Shown here: positions 23,560-35,325 of the stretch, piece after piece
Layout of the letters: every line of letters starts with the position of its first letter
How positions within the stretch are numbered: the stretch's first letter is position 1
DNA from: Ischnura elegans
Lineage: Eukaryota > Arthropoda > Insecta > Odonata > Coenagrionidae
NCBI RefSeq assembly: GCF_921293095.1
Contig: NC_060257.1
Span: 62,628,472-62,692,471 of the forward strand
Length of the DNA stretch: 64,000 nt
Reading direction: 5' to 3'
Position numbers and translations under genes: made by a program
Notes under the pieces: model-generated
What the model was told of the DNA's origin: nothing
Seen by the model: only the letters and a program-made list of their open reading frames with translations
The model's database searches: none

Positions 23560-23760
23560 CGAACTACCAATCTTTTAATGAAAAGCGTATAGGGGATCAC
23601 AACTTAACGTATCATCCGACGTAAGGAGTAGTATACATGATGTGCACGACGCGAAGCACTCACACAGGTATCGGAAAGTCATTGAAAAATCCGTGCCACC
23701 TCTGGTATTCGAATTTGGGGCTAATGGTTGGGGCCATATCCACCACCCTGACTCGGAGCC
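23560..23760 (-). mobile_element. probable tRNA-derived SINE, fragment
   Basis: On the minus strand CCAAATTCGAATACCAGAGG is B-box-like. It is followed by GGCACGGATTTTTCAATGAC, CCGATACCTGTGTGAGTGCT and TCGGATGATACG. The head-to-body layout (B box, ATTTTTCA, TGAC/TTAC, TCCGA, TGAGTGC) parallels the SINE at 9070-9485. Confidence 0.5.
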
Positions 23761-23829
23761 AAATGCCATCATTATCTTTTGAATGCTTTCATCCAAATTG
23801 TGAGGCCGCAGCCCTGGGTCGGTTTCCGT

Positions 23830-24759
23830 AATATCCATGAACAGCATCCTCTTTTTGTTCCCATCCAACCGCTTTGGAGCATGTCCCCCTTCAGTTGGCT
23901 ATCTCAATATAGTTTCCTCTAAACGGGCGGCGCCTATCCTTATGTTTGTCGTGGACTCCTTTAGAAATCGTGCGGGCCAGAAGCCAAACATTTTGACTCC
24001 GTCCTTTGGTTGACCTAAGCCCACTCCTACTTGGTTTTCAAAGGGCGGTAAGTAGTTGGTTTTATAAGAATACCCCGGTTGTGAGACACCTCTTTCTTTA
24101 AGCCTGAACTACGTGTATTTTTGGCGTCATCTTGAAGTGAGAGCTAACACCCTCGGCTCAAAGTGTGTAGAACATTGTTTGTTCAGGAATGTTTACAAAA
24201 AATTCGCTTTCATGCATTCCGACCTAGCGCCCCGGACGGCGCAGTGTCATAACCTAAAATAGGTATAAGAATCTATGAGTGTCGTCACAGCTCATTAAAA
24301 ATATCTTTCCGACAGAGTCAGGTATAAATTTTTTTGAGGGGGGGAGGGGTGAGGGCGGAGGGCACGTGACTTCCTGATAGTCAACCAAAATGCGATAGAA
24401 GGAGCCAAGCTTCAGGGAAATTCCATAACTTTCCGAGTACGCTTCGTGAGTAATTTGCTAAGTAGAAAGAGGGTTACTGAGACAGCATTTCGTTGCAATG
24501 CACTGACCAAGACTTTAGTGAAAACAGGGCAATGCCCACGTCTATCACTCCTCATCTCACTTCCCTATTGTTTTGGGTCACCTCAAGCCGCGAAGCCGTT
24601 ATATTCATTCCGAGCTTGCACGACTGGGCCAGGCGCAAACGCATTTGAAAAGGATCCACCAAACTACGCCGTCTACGGTTCCGCATCGTGGACTCTTTCA
24701 GTGACCCTCATAGCGCAGAGTCGAAAAATGCTCGAAAAAGTTACAGTCTGGTCAAAACT
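23830..24759. other. no gene recognised
   Basis: GC-moderate sequence with a 111-codon + frame at 24446-24781 that has no recognisable domain. Nothing else supported. Confidence 0.35.
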
Positions 24760-25401
24760 CAGGCATGGCAATCGAAACTAAACGAAAGTCAAAATCGGTA
24801 TAATTTCAATAGTTTCGTTTCCAACGGTGAAATTTAGAAACGAAACGAAATGGATTTAAACCCGTGGAGCTAAAACTCGGGGTCGAAACGATCGGAGTCA
24901 AAACTACTTCGGGTCGAAACTAAATTAAACCTCTGGGACGCAACGAAATGCAGATTATGTTTCGCACCGGAGGGACCACGTGCGTCACCTTCCAACAGTT
25001 TAGTTTCGACCCGCGCACCGAGTACGAATTATGACTGAATGAAGTAGAGGTTCGGCCTGCCGCCATGAGATGCATGGGGCACTCATATTTTGACCACTAA
25101 CAGGAGAACGGTGAACAAAAACTGGCAATTCGATTTTTAAGCTCAATATATTAATCTCTCCACACGTATGTCACTCGTAATGGGTAGAAAGTATACCCTC
25201 TTATCCCCTTCCACTCAACTTCTGGGATCAACACTTAACTATGAGCAGCGGAGTTATTATTTTAATTTGTATATTAATTTAATTTCGTTCCCCGGAAGTT
25301 AATTTTCGTCTCGCGACGAAACTAAACTCTTTGGTGATTTTAATTTGGTGATTTAATCCGGGCAAGTGAAACGAAAATGTTTCGTTTCACTTGCCCGGAT
25401 T
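24760..25401 (-). mobile_element. hAT-like non-autonomous element (family T), decayed copy
   Basis: The left end CAGGCATGGCAATCGAAACT and the right end near TTTCACTTGCC correspond to the inverted termini of the full-length copy at 61899-62469, in the opposite orientation. Shared internal blocks include GAGGTTCGGCC, CGCACCGAGTACGAA, GAGAACGGTGA, ACTATGAGCAGCGGAGTT and TTGGTGATTTTAATTT. The right terminus is altered: it ends in a 22-bp perfect inverted repeat with a 3-nt loop (25355-25376 and 25380-25401). No target duplication is visible. Confidence 0.75.
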
Positions 25402-25650
25402 TTTCGATTACATTTCCAGGTATTAGCGCTGGTTGATATCAATTTTATGGCCGCCAGTGGATTTCAGCAGATTCATTTTCATCCACAATTACTCAAAAAT
25501 GTCCAATCTTGTCTGAAAAATGTAACAATAAATATGTTTAACTGTTTAAAACTCTCAAAATGCCAAACAAATTACAATAAGTAACAGAAAAGGTGCGTTT
25601 AGTATTGCACAACCAGCTGGTAACATATGATACACTAGGAGTTAACGGGT
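25402..25650. other. AT-rich spacer, no feature
   Basis: No repeat or protein frame recognised. TTTCCAG followed by GTATTAG near 25415 is too weak to call a splice site. Confidence 0.3.
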
Positions 25651-25740
25651 TAATCCGTCACCGCAAAGTATAAGAACTCCGCCATTCCCTTAAGCATCCC
25701 TTTCACATACATCTTGGGCGAACAACGTACTCAGTCCAGC
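25651..25740 (+). repeat. dispersed repeat R2, copy 1
   Basis: TTAATCCGTCACCGCAAAGTA, then GCCATTCCCTTAAGCATCCC, then CTTGGGCG-A matches 26340-26430 in the same order and orientation. Class unknown. Confidence 0.6.
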
Positions 25741-26339
25741 GAATATTTGACAGTCGGATGAAATTGGTTGTAATCAGATAAGTTCAATTGCACGGACAAG
25801 AAACTTATACTGTTTCGTAAAAAAAACATTTCAAAGAGCACATGTAAACACACGAGATTTATTAACTATATTTTTTGATCTAGCGTAACCTAATATTATA
25901 TTTATTTATATCAATTCTGTGGGGTTTTTTTTACCCAAATTTTCAAATTAAAAAAAACTTTAAATTCGTCACACACACGCAACGTAGCAAATTTAACGCA
26001 CCAAAAATAATGGATTAAAATTAACTAATAGGACCAAAAGGTTATTTTAATTTAAACGATAAAATTTTTCGATTACAGTTCAAGATATTATAGCACGTAA
26101 AACTCACTTCAGTGGCCATGTCAATGGGAATGCGTTAAGAGATTTCCATGAAATTGACGAATTACTATTTTATTTTAAATAACGTTAATTTATGAGTGAT
26201 TTCAGAGGGATTCATAGCTAGCATGCACTTTGGCGAGCGAATATGCTCAAAGTCTTATCTCTGGTCGCTCATCTCCCCATCCTTTATATATGCCCATACT
26301 ATCTTTCCTCCTCGCAGTCCTTAGCACCCCCTGGCCTCT

Positions 26340-26430
26340 CTTAATCCGTCACCGCAAAGTAGAACAGACCCACCATTCCCTACAGCACCCCTACCGCATG
26401 CACCTTCGGCCACCGCCGTACTCCATCCTC
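26340..26430 (+). repeat. dispersed repeat R2, copy 2
   Basis: TTAATCCGTCACCGCAAAGTA, then ACCATTCCCTACAGCACCCC, then ACCTTCGGCCACC. It pairs with 25651-25740, about 690 bp away. Confidence 0.6.
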
Positions 26431-27839
26431 GGAAAGCCCTTTCCGGATTTATGCCTTCCCATTTTATACTACGAGCCCCGACACCCGTTATACTCGACGG
26501 CTTCCTAACGCCATACTATTAATAAAGTATTTTTTGCAGACTGGGAGGTTTTTTTTTATTCACACTGTAACCCCATGGGAGTCATACCTCGCGACCTCAC
26601 ACGTAGACAGCGTTATTACATGGAATGGAAGCATGAAGCAACGGCCGTGACGTCTGATTATGAACCAGACCTCTCTATTTTCGTGCCTCGGTCTCTCAAG
26701 TAATGTTCAACCAAGGTTGAAAGCAGCAACTGTAACAGTATCGTCATAATAAGCCCTTTAAAAAATCGTTAAAACTCAGAGTCATGCGTTTAAATGGAAT
26801 GATTGAATAAGTAGCTCACTTAATGTATATCGTTTTTTAGTAGCGAGCTCAGATTTTGTGGTTAAAAAAGGGAAGAGGGACCTAATATAGAATTATATGG
26901 TATGTATATAAAGGGGTTTATATAAAAGGATACAAATTCTGATCCGGAGGCAGTAAATATTAATTTAGAAATATAATTAAGTTGCCTCAGGGGTGCGTAC
27001 ATGTATGATGTAAAATATACTGAGAATAAACTGCTAAAACGTGCTATAATGATGAAGTATCGCATAAATCCAGAGGTGAAAAAGCATTTCTTGTTGTGCA
27101 ACATCGAATTAACTTCTAAGCCGATGAATTAATCTACGATACTTTCCAGATAATGGTGACTTGATGCCAATATGCAACAAGATATGAGGCAGTTGGAGAA
27201 TTTTCTTGATGCATGGACGTATCGCTAAAATTAAACAGATTTGAAAGTCACAATAACACATATAATTTACTAAGAAGAACTACTGTATGGTATTGAAGAA
27301 TAACTGCAAACAAAACTAAGGTAACTCACTTTCTCTGCAGGAAAAACAAGTTCACGTAGTGAGTAAGTAACGAAACATCTGGTGATATCCTAGAAATATT
27401 GCCTTTAGTGATTTTATTTTTCTGGAAAGGAGAGGACAACGAAGCATAAACTCTCTCTCGCTACTAAAATAATGCAAAAAACTAAGTGAGATACCAATCA
27501 CATTATTTCATTTTCTCGCGTGACTCCAAGCGTTAACGTCTAAAGTCATTAACAAAAACATGAGAAGAAGAGATTTCGTATGATTTTATAAGATTGAGAA
27601 TTACAAAAAATAATGAGGCTAATGCGTTACAGAAAATTAGTGCTATACCCGCTTGATTTGTACACTAATAATAAGAAATATCTAGGTTAGTACATGGATG
27701 TCATGGACAAATCTTCTCAAAACTTTTCGATAATCTGAGCAGGTATAAAATTCAGATCAACAAAATCAACCACGATACGCAAATTTTCATTCATATATGC
27801 ATGCATTAAGAATAATGTACATGTCGACAGAAATACGGA
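26431..27839. other. AT-rich stretch, no gene seen
   Basis: No open frame longer than about 80 codons and no repeat ends recognised. Confidence 0.4.
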
Positions 27840-29255
27840 TTTTATGATTGGCACTCTTCTATCAGTTAATTTATCAAAGCTTTAAAACAAACACTCTCTT
27901 TGTACGCTTTCAAAGTTGGCAAAGAAATCATCTCAAATTACCCCATGAATTACTATCTAATACTCAATATTAAATAATATCCATTTATGGTCAAAAAATT
28001 ATGAAATAGATGATATCAACGCAAAAATGCACAAAAAACTGTTAATTATAACTTCTTGTTACGTGAATGTGAACCATTGGTAAACAACGACTAAATAAAT
28101 TTTTCGTTATGTCAAAATTTTCAGCATTGCAAATCGATACATATGAATCCACGATGAATCCGATATGTAAGTACTATCTTTGTATATTTTTGAGTTGTCA
28201 TTGACTTCATCTTAAATTTTCCTCATGATCTAATATCCAATACATTAAATACTATTCATTCCTGGAAATAAATGAAGTAATATATAAGGTCAATCCGAAA
28301 ATGTACAAAAAAACTCTAAATTACAAATTCTTGGATGTGCTCCACTTGGTAACAGTGGCTCCATAAATTTGTCGCAACGCAATTACAATTTTCTTCAAGA
28401 TTGCTAATCATACATTATGTGGATATGATGAATCCGGTATGCTCGTACCTACTATCTTTGCACATATTTTAAGTTTGAAAATAATTCATGCTAAAATGTC
28501 TGCATGAATTAATATCTAACGTCTAATGTATTAAAGAATATCCTTTAGTGGAAAAAATATCAGCAACAGATTGGGTAAATCCAAAATTGCTCAAAATGTA
28601 AAAAACTGCAAATTACAAGTTCTTACTACTTGGATGTGTGCCATTTGGAAACAATGACTCCATAAATTTATCGTAACACCAACTTTTTCAGCATTGCAAA
28701 TCGATGCCATATGAAAGGCATGATGTATCCGATACGTAGCTTTTTTTTCAAAGTTGGCAAAGAAATTATCATAAATTTTCCTTATGAATTAATACATAAT
28801 ATCCAATGTGCTAAGGAATATCCATTTACGAAAAAAAGTGAGCAATAGATTGGGCCAACCCGAAAGTGTACAAAATGTAAAAAACTGTAAATAAAAAATC
28901 TTGATACACAAAGCGCAACTCAAAGTATTTCAGGATTGCCCATTGATACCATATGAAAGGTACGATAAATCCTCAATATATATATTCATCTAATATCCTC
29001 TAAATTAAATAATATAATATAATAATATAAATAATATAATTAAATAATCTCTATTTTTGGAAAAATATATAACAATATATATAGGGTCAATCCGAAACTG
29101 TAAAAAAATGTAAAAAACTCTAAATTAAAAATTCTTTCCGCATGGATGTGCGCTATTTGTAAACAATGACTCCATAAATATATCGCAACGCCAAGTTTTT
29201 CTGCATTACATATCGATACCACGTGAAAGACGTGATGAATCCGATATGTGGGTAC
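27840..29255. repeat. ~275-bp tandem array, about five diverged units
   Basis: Units share AAAGTTGGCAAAGAAAT, a TGAATTAATAT-TAA block, ATTAAA-AATATCC, a TGGGT-AATCC-AAA block, GGATGTG-GCCATTTG, AATGACTCCATAAATTT and GCAAATCGATACCATATGAA, then GATGAATCCGATATGT. The last marker falls near 28131, 28411, 28697, 28933 and 29203, giving spacings of about 280, 286, 236 and 270 bp. AT-rich, non-coding, satellite-like. Confidence 0.75.
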
Positions 29256-30686
29256 GTCAAGCAGTTCTCTTCAGGAAATGGATAGGGGCTCTATCTCAGT
29301 CTCCTCCTCAGAGTAATATCCCGGCCCTCCGCCCATTTTTATGGCCGTCTCCGGTTTGAGTCTTTAATCTCACACAGGCCCGTCGCCCTATCCCTCAAGT
29401 CGTTCCCCGGCGGATGAGTCCATCCCTCTCCGCCAAACTCAAACCCTCTTCCCCCCTAAAGGTCCCTCCCTTTGACCCCAAAATCCGGACAAGAAACTAC
29501 GCATCACCACTTCATTTTTTCGCTTCACTTCACTTTTTTTATCTCCATGAATATTTTATTTAATCATACCTCTGAAATGGATATTAAAAGTATTGCTATA
29601 AGACGGTTGGGTATGATGCTCATAAAATGGCTTTGTGGTGCAAATGGGTAGGATGCCTGACCGGTAGTTTGGGGTTCAGGTTGAGAATCTCCGCTGAGCA
29701 AAGTGATTTTTTCAAGGTTCATGTTCCATTCTTGATATAAATAGTTTCCAATTTCTACGAATAATCTTCTTAAACTGTTTTTATTCGGCTTTTATTTATT
29801 TCAATATTTAAAAATTCAAAATAGAATTCAATCAAAAGAAACTATGAAGACTACAGATGAATATAACATTAAGTACCTTTTGTTTTATATGGATCAGGGG
29901 TCTGGTTAATTACAAAGTAAGAAGGAAGACTAATAGTCTTTGAAAACACATATTCCGCACTGTTTTGGTGCAGTGTACGATCAGTGCACACAGAGAATGC
30001 GCAACAAAAGAAATCCCAGGGTCGCCTATTAGGACCCAAATACCATTAATAAATAACTATTAACCCGTACGGAAATTTCACATTTTCACGCCCTCAGGGA
30101 ATAAGAATGTTAAGGAAACAGTGAAATTTGGATTTAAATAGGGAAGAAGATTTATAATTAAGTACTTTCCCTATACTTGTTTTCTTGAAAAATATACAAA
30201 ACATATGAATACAATACAGGCAAGAGAGTTTGGTACCAGTGTGGGACAAGCATGACGTCTGTTACTGAATAATGTAATGCAAATCACCAAACTTCTACGA
30301 ATATTACAAAAAAGGACCCTGAAGTCTGTCTCTAAATGTGTTGTCACCCACCGCGCATGTAAATGGGTTTAAAAATTCACCACTCGCGTCGCTGTCGGAC
30401 AAATTGATCCAAGTTTCACGGGGAAATAAGGTGTAATTGGGGGTGTCAACCAAATTTTACATTCATGATGGTGTAATTCATCAAATTCATAACTCTTAAA
30501 TGCTATTCCTCGAAATTACAAACATTATAATGCAAAATATTGGAAAAAGTGGATGGAATTGCACTCATTACAGCGCCGCGGACATTTTTGAAACCGTTTA
30601 AAAGCGACCGAAGTGGCAACAGAAATCAGTCTTCAATGGGATGGCATTGGACTTCCTCAATGCAATCCCCTTGCAAACTCCCTTAA
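29256..30686. other. no gene; possible tRNA-like SINE head near 29628
   Basis: 29270-29480 is C-rich. At 29628-29700 ATGGCTTTGTGGTGCAAATG and GGGGTTCAGGTTGAGAATCT loosely resemble A and B boxes, so a decayed SINE is possible. The rest is AT-rich with nothing supported. Confidence 0.35.
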
Positions 30687-30919
30687 CGCCTGTTTACACG
30701 GCACATTAACACGTACGGGTTAATGTCTAAATGTATGAACGCAAGAATGAACGCCAAAATGCACCGTGTAAACACCCAACTTGTGCGAATGCATGCACAG
30801 AAAATAGAACCTGTTCTAATTTGGTCCATGCATTCGTACATGTTCCGTTCCGGTCCACAAAAATCATTCACGCAAACGTACATTAACTCGTACGTGTTAA
30901 TGTATCGTGTAAACAGGCC
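30687..30919 (-). mobile_element. PIF/Harbinger-like MITE (family H), copy 2
   Basis: Ends are GCCTGTTTACACGG and CGTGTAAACAGGCC, with subterminal CATTAACACGTACG and its inverse. TTA flanks both ends closely. It is closely similar to 46738-46970 in the opposite orientation, including GTGGACCGGAACGGAACATG. An internal copy of the terminal motif (GTTTACACGGTGCATTTT on the minus strand) lies mid-element. Confidence 0.8.
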
Positions 30920-32177
30920 TTTAAAGGCAAAATTTTATACCATACCTCCATGCACAATCACCATGTGCATTTCGTAGTATTTTAATTTTGGTCGTCAAAT
31001 CCCGTAGATAAAAATTATTGAATACTTTTAACACGATATTTTTCTTTTTTTGTGATCACGTTATCCTTAACGCCATATCTCTTTCAGAGAACATTAAACA
31101 TTCTTCATTCCTCTTAGAATATATTTTTAATATTTTTTTCTACTTATGTTACGTTTCTTTGGTTTAGTTATGGATTTAACGGGTTTTTAAACCTTTTTTT
31201 TAAGTTTAGAACAAAAAAATGTGTGGAGTCGATATACCTCGAGGGAGTAATCGACAAAGAAAAATCAAAACTTTTAATTCACATTAATGAGTAAATAGTG
31301 AAATATAAGATTGAGATTGTATTTTTCGTTAGATTCCGGTTATTCAACGTTTAAAATGGTACCTCGTTTATCAATGTAAATGCAGTTTTAACGGAGCATT
31401 TACGGAATGACAGAAAAAGACCTTTCTGTAGTTATATTTTTAATGCAATCGGACACGTGCCGGCTAATGAACAAAAATTCGTATATTTCAAGAATCACAA
31501 GCTCGTGCAGATGCAGATGGTGCGAGAAAGAGAGAGAAAATACCTCCTCTCTGCTGTAGGAGTGCCCTTCCGTTATGAGAACTCGTAATAGGCACCTGGG
31601 CTCACCATTTTTGGAGACAACGCAGATCAAAGATTTACCTGTGGACGGGCTAACTGCGTAATCACTCATTGGTGGATAGCACAATGAACCTCGAACAAAT
31701 TCACAATTATTATTAAATTTAAAGTGCCTTCTGTCTCCTTTAAATTTTCAAGTGCCTATCCACATGTGTGGCGTTAAAATTTCCAAGAACAAATACTAAG
31801 CAGTGCCTTAACCAAAATTCCCCCAGTGACCCATGTCCTTCCACAGCCGGACTCAAAGACCTTCCATAGACTATTGTCTTTTAGAAAACTCAATGTACCC
31901 CGCTAACCCTCTCTTCTTCCCCAACACCGCCACCTTCTTTAGCTCTCGTCTCCTCACCCACTTTAACCCCGCCCTCCCCTGTCTGGTAAAAAACCCTCGT
32001 CCCAAACCAAGGCTGCCCCTTCTCCCTTCTCCCCCCTCCCCCCCCCCCCTATTCCCTATTTCAGTCCGTGTTTAACCCTCACCCCCGCCTCCCAACTAGT
32101 CCTTTTCCTTTCCGACAGATGTCCTCACAGTCACTTGTGTACTTTGGGTATAAATGTATGATGCATGCAGGTTTAGT
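30920..32177. other. no gene; pyrimidine-rich block at 31830-32130
   Basis: AT-rich to about 31400. The minus-strand 94-codon frame at 31400-31684 is unrecognised. 31830-32130 is strongly C/T-rich, which keeps frames open without coding meaning. Confidence 0.4.
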
Positions 32178-32216
32178 CACCTGACGATGTAACTAAGTTA
32201 CGAAACCCGGGTCGTG
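32178..32216 (+). ncRNA. hammerhead-ribozyme-like motif 1
   Basis: CAC, CTGACGA, T, GTAAC-TAA-GTTAC (stem II), GAAA, CCCGGG, TC, GTG. The outer CAC and GTG can pair as stem I and the predicted cut follows GTC at 32213. The extra T after CTGACGA and the loop-less CCCGGG stem III are imperfect. Short palindromic stem III is known for the minimal hammerheads of Penelope-like elements, which may act as dimers. Confidence 0.5.
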
Positions 32217-32469
32217 CCCTTAATTAAACAATCAGTGAACCTTACAAAGTTTTATTTCCTTAATTCCAATATTATTATTAAAGTATTCTACCGATTAAGA
32301 CAGGTTCCCATGGAGTACTTAAGAAGAATTCTGGGATCCTTCCTCCCCATCAACCACTTCCCCCTTCAGTTCACACAAAGGCCTATTCCCTTTCATTCTT
32401 TCTAAAAATCCTATTGTCTTTCTTCCTCTCCCTCGTTTACCCAACATTCTACCTTCTGACACTGTTTTC

Positions 32470-33015
32470 AGCAACCCCTCCCCGCTAAGTACTCGCTACA
32501 ACTATACCTTCTGTCTCCTCCGTATCTCATCCAAAAGCTGCCTCTTCTCACCCACCATGTCCAGCACTTCATCGCTCCTCCTCCTCTCCGTCCACTTCAC
32601 CTTCTCTATTCATCGCCACACCCAAATATCGAATGCCTCGAGTCTTCTCTCGTCCTCCTTGCTAAGTGTCCACGTTTCTGCACCGTAAAGCGCTACACCC
32701 CAGATCAGACTCTTCACGTACCTTTTCTTTAAATTCTTACATGGCGAACCTCTCATAAGCTCCTTCTTGTTCGTGAACGCCTCCTTTGATAATGCAATTC
32801 TCTTCCTAATGTCCGTACAACAGTATCCGTTTTCCTCTAACGTACTTCCTAAGTAGTTGAAATACTCAACCTGCTCAAGTTTTCTAACCACCCACCTTAA
32901 TCGTAAGTCTCACAATCCTCGCTCGTGATGATTTACAAAACCGCATAACTTTGGTCTTCTTGTGATTAATCCTCATCCCATATTCCTCGCAAATCTCGTA
33001 TAACGCACCTTTCAC
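32470..33015 (-). pseudogene. decayed RTE-like LINE reverse transcriptase, C-terminal part
   Basis: On the minus strand the order is GALYEICEEYGMRINHKKT then KVMRFCKSS. After a frameshift comes LEQVEYFNYLGSTLEENG. Next are DIRKRIALSKEAF, LYGAETWTLSKEDERRLEAF and DIWVWR, a stop, and then EKVKWTERRRSDEVLDMVGE with DEIRRRQK. This is the standard sequence after the active site of RTE-like and related LINE RTs (YLGS, RI-LAK-AF, LYG-ETW). The stop and shift make it a pseudogene. A second short scrap of the same region is at 48590-48690. Confidence 0.85.
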
Positions 33016-33144
33016 AATGAGCAATAAAAAAATTCACAATGAAAAACGAAAAATTTAATGAAATCTCCAAACTGTAGAACATAATTGGACAATAAACAAA
33101 ACAACGATAACGATAAACAAAACTGGATGATTGGAATTATTAAC

Positions 33145-33250
33145 CCCCCAACACCTTTCGTCTCCTTCCTTTGGCCAATCCCTCACATCAATTTTCCATA
33201 CTTAAACATCTTGAGGGTGCTATTATTACGTTTTTCATATGATCCCCATG
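33145..33250 (+). repeat. direct repeat R3, copy 1
   Basis: CAACACCTTTCG, CCCTCACATCAATTTTCC, CATCTT and TATTATTACGTTTTTCATATG recur in the same order at 33875-33990, about 735 bp on. Confidence 0.5.
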
Positions 33251-33264
33251 ACCACCTAGGTCTA

Positions 33265-33310
33265 AGTACTCCTGACGATCTTAGTCCCACCGAAACGTCA
33301 ATCAATCAAT
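33265..33310 (+). ncRNA. hammerhead-ribozyme-like motif 2 (degenerate)
   Basis: CTGACGA at 33272 is followed after about 13 nt by GAAACGTC at 33292. The spacing suits a hammerhead core but stem II is poorly paired, so this is probably a decayed copy. It lies in a C/T-rich open frame of 181 codons that is not a gene (no ATG start). Confidence 0.3.
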
Positions 33311-33874
33311 CCATTTCTCTGGGTATTACTTCTCCAAAACTATGTGGCATCAATATCCCACATACAATTGTTTTCCTAGATTTCTTCCCTTTCCTTCAGG
33401 CAAGTTCCTTTAGAATAACTTTTGGTCACACTGTGTCCTTTACAACCGGCAGAATTCTTCTCTTAGTCTCTTCCCTCGACCCCAGCTCCACAGGGCTCTC
33501 TAACCCTCTTCAGACTGGGCAGGTCTCTGTGTTTTTCTTTCCTTTCTTCTGTTGCCATAAGACTTTTATACCCTTCTCCCACCCCTTTCCCGTATTCTAT
33601 CTTTCCTCATCGAGAAATGTTCCCGAGTAACCGCATTCCTGTCCTTCTTTTTCAACTTGTGCTCCACACAACCCATAGGGCGATATTTCCTGCTTTCCCC
33701 ATATCATCTGTCTTTTCTTTCTCCATAAGGAGAGAAGTTTTCCTTTACGCAGCAATATTAATCCTATCCCTGAAAACTCTCGGCTCGTCTCCTTTTCAAC
33801 TCAATTCCATTTGCTTTTCTCTTTTGTTTTCTTTTTTATGTATTCCGAATTATTTTTCTCCTCTAACTCATCAC
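33310..33874. other. pyrimidine-rich stretch, no gene
   Basis: C/T-rich sequence with long but low-complexity open frames on the + strand. No domain recognised. Confidence 0.4.
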
Positions 33875-33990
33875 CAAACAACACCTTTCGCATCACATCC
33901 TTTCATTGAACAGCTCCCTCACATCAATTTTTCCTTGTAAAGCATCTTCACGCTACTGTTATTACTTTTTATGCGTATGATCACTATGTA
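33875..33990 (+). repeat. direct repeat R3, copy 2
   Basis: Second copy of the block at 33145-33250: CAACACCTTTCGCATCAC, CCCTCACATCAATTTTTCC, CATCTTCACGCTACTGTTAT and TATGATC. Confidence 0.5.
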
Positions 33991-34409
33991 TTCTGCAACA
34001 GTTTCTTTTATTTCGTCAAATATTCCACTCATATTTACCCTTACAGTGGTTATATCATAAATAAACGAGGAAGTGGTTTTTGTTTGATGGAGTATAGCAA
34101 TTTCGTTAACGAATGTGCGTTTAACCTGGTCAAATGGGACCTTGCGATCGCAAGCTGCTATGCCGCTTAGCAAAAACTAGTTAGTAAGTTTCGCACACGG
34201 TGAATTCAATCCTTCTGTGTGATATCGCCGCGAATGCATTCTTGTAGCGTAATTATTAAATAGCATTCATTGTGTGATGATTTGTCGTTTTTATCGACCA
34301 CCTTCCATTTGTTGCGATACTTGAATACCCATATGTATACCTTCCAACTCAATTTAACTGAACTTATATAATTAATGGCAGGTAAATTATTGATGACCAT
34401 TACAACGTC

Positions 34410-35325
34410 GTTGTTACCTCATTGTACTGGATTATGCTGGATATATATTTAACAGCTGTGGCTGTCTCTGGTGTGTTTTCTTTCCATTGCATGTAAAAAT
34501 TAGTCTTAAATTTGATTTCCTACGTTCAACAATTCTTGTGCCTGAAAAGGAATTGGGTGGTATTCGATACCTTAAAATGAAGCATTCCACCTAATCTTGG
34601 TATGAATGCTTTTTTCATGGTGTCCTTTGACATTTATGGTGGTTGCTCAATCTCATGAGATGGAAAGCTTCTATTTTATTATTGCTGTTATTTCCTTATT
34701 GTACTGGTGTTGGACCTACTTATAATTAAAACCTCAACTTGTCTCTGGCGTGTTTTGTTTCCATTTTATATGAACATTAGTATTTATTATGATTTTACGC
34801 GTAAAGTGCATTATGCTTTAGCTCTTGAGAACATGAACAAAGTTCCTACGCTTGTTCAACAATTCTCATGTCTGAGGAGGAAACGGTTGGTGCTTGGTAA
34901 CTTACACTGGAGCATTCCATATAATCTGGGTGTGAATACTTTTTTCGTGGTATCCTTTGCTATCTAGGATGGTTGGTTTATCTCATGAGATAGCAATATT
35001 CTATTTTATTATGGTCATTAATGCCTAATTTTGCTAGTGTTGGACATATATTAAACATCAGTTCATGTCTCTGGTGTTCTTTTCCATTGCATTTGAAAAT
35101 TAGTCTTCATTTTCATTTTTAAAGTATAGTACATTATGTTTTAGCTCTTGAGGGCATGAAAACTGTCTCTGTTGGTGCTCAAAAATTCTTGTGACTGAAA
35201 AGGAATAGACTTGTACATGGTAACTTACACTGAAGCCTTCCACCTAATCTGGGTGCGAATGCTTTTTTCATGGTGTCCTTCGCCATTTTGTCTGGGTGGC
35301 TAATCTCGTGAGATTGCAACCTTCT
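34410..35325. repeat. ~325-bp tandem repeat, three units
   Basis: Marker blocks recur three times: TCTCTGGTGTGTTTT-TTTCC (34468, 34742, 35069), CAA-AATTCTTGTG-CTGA-AAGGAA (34533, 34864, 35188), GCATTCCACCTAATCTGGGTG, TTTTTTCATGGTGTCCTTTG and ATCTCATGAGAT. The second and third units are most alike. No shared reading frame. Satellite-like. Confidence 0.8.

Noticed and set aside
30683-30977. Similar peptides encoded by two MITE copies (30.7 and 46.8 kb)
   Set aside because: The frames lie wholly in a non-autonomous MITE and their likeness follows from DNA identity; they include the terminal repeats.
33085-33630. 181-codon open frame on the + strand
   Set aside because: It opens at TTG, runs through pyrimidine-rich DNA, a direct repeat and a hammerhead-like motif; the protein is low complexity.
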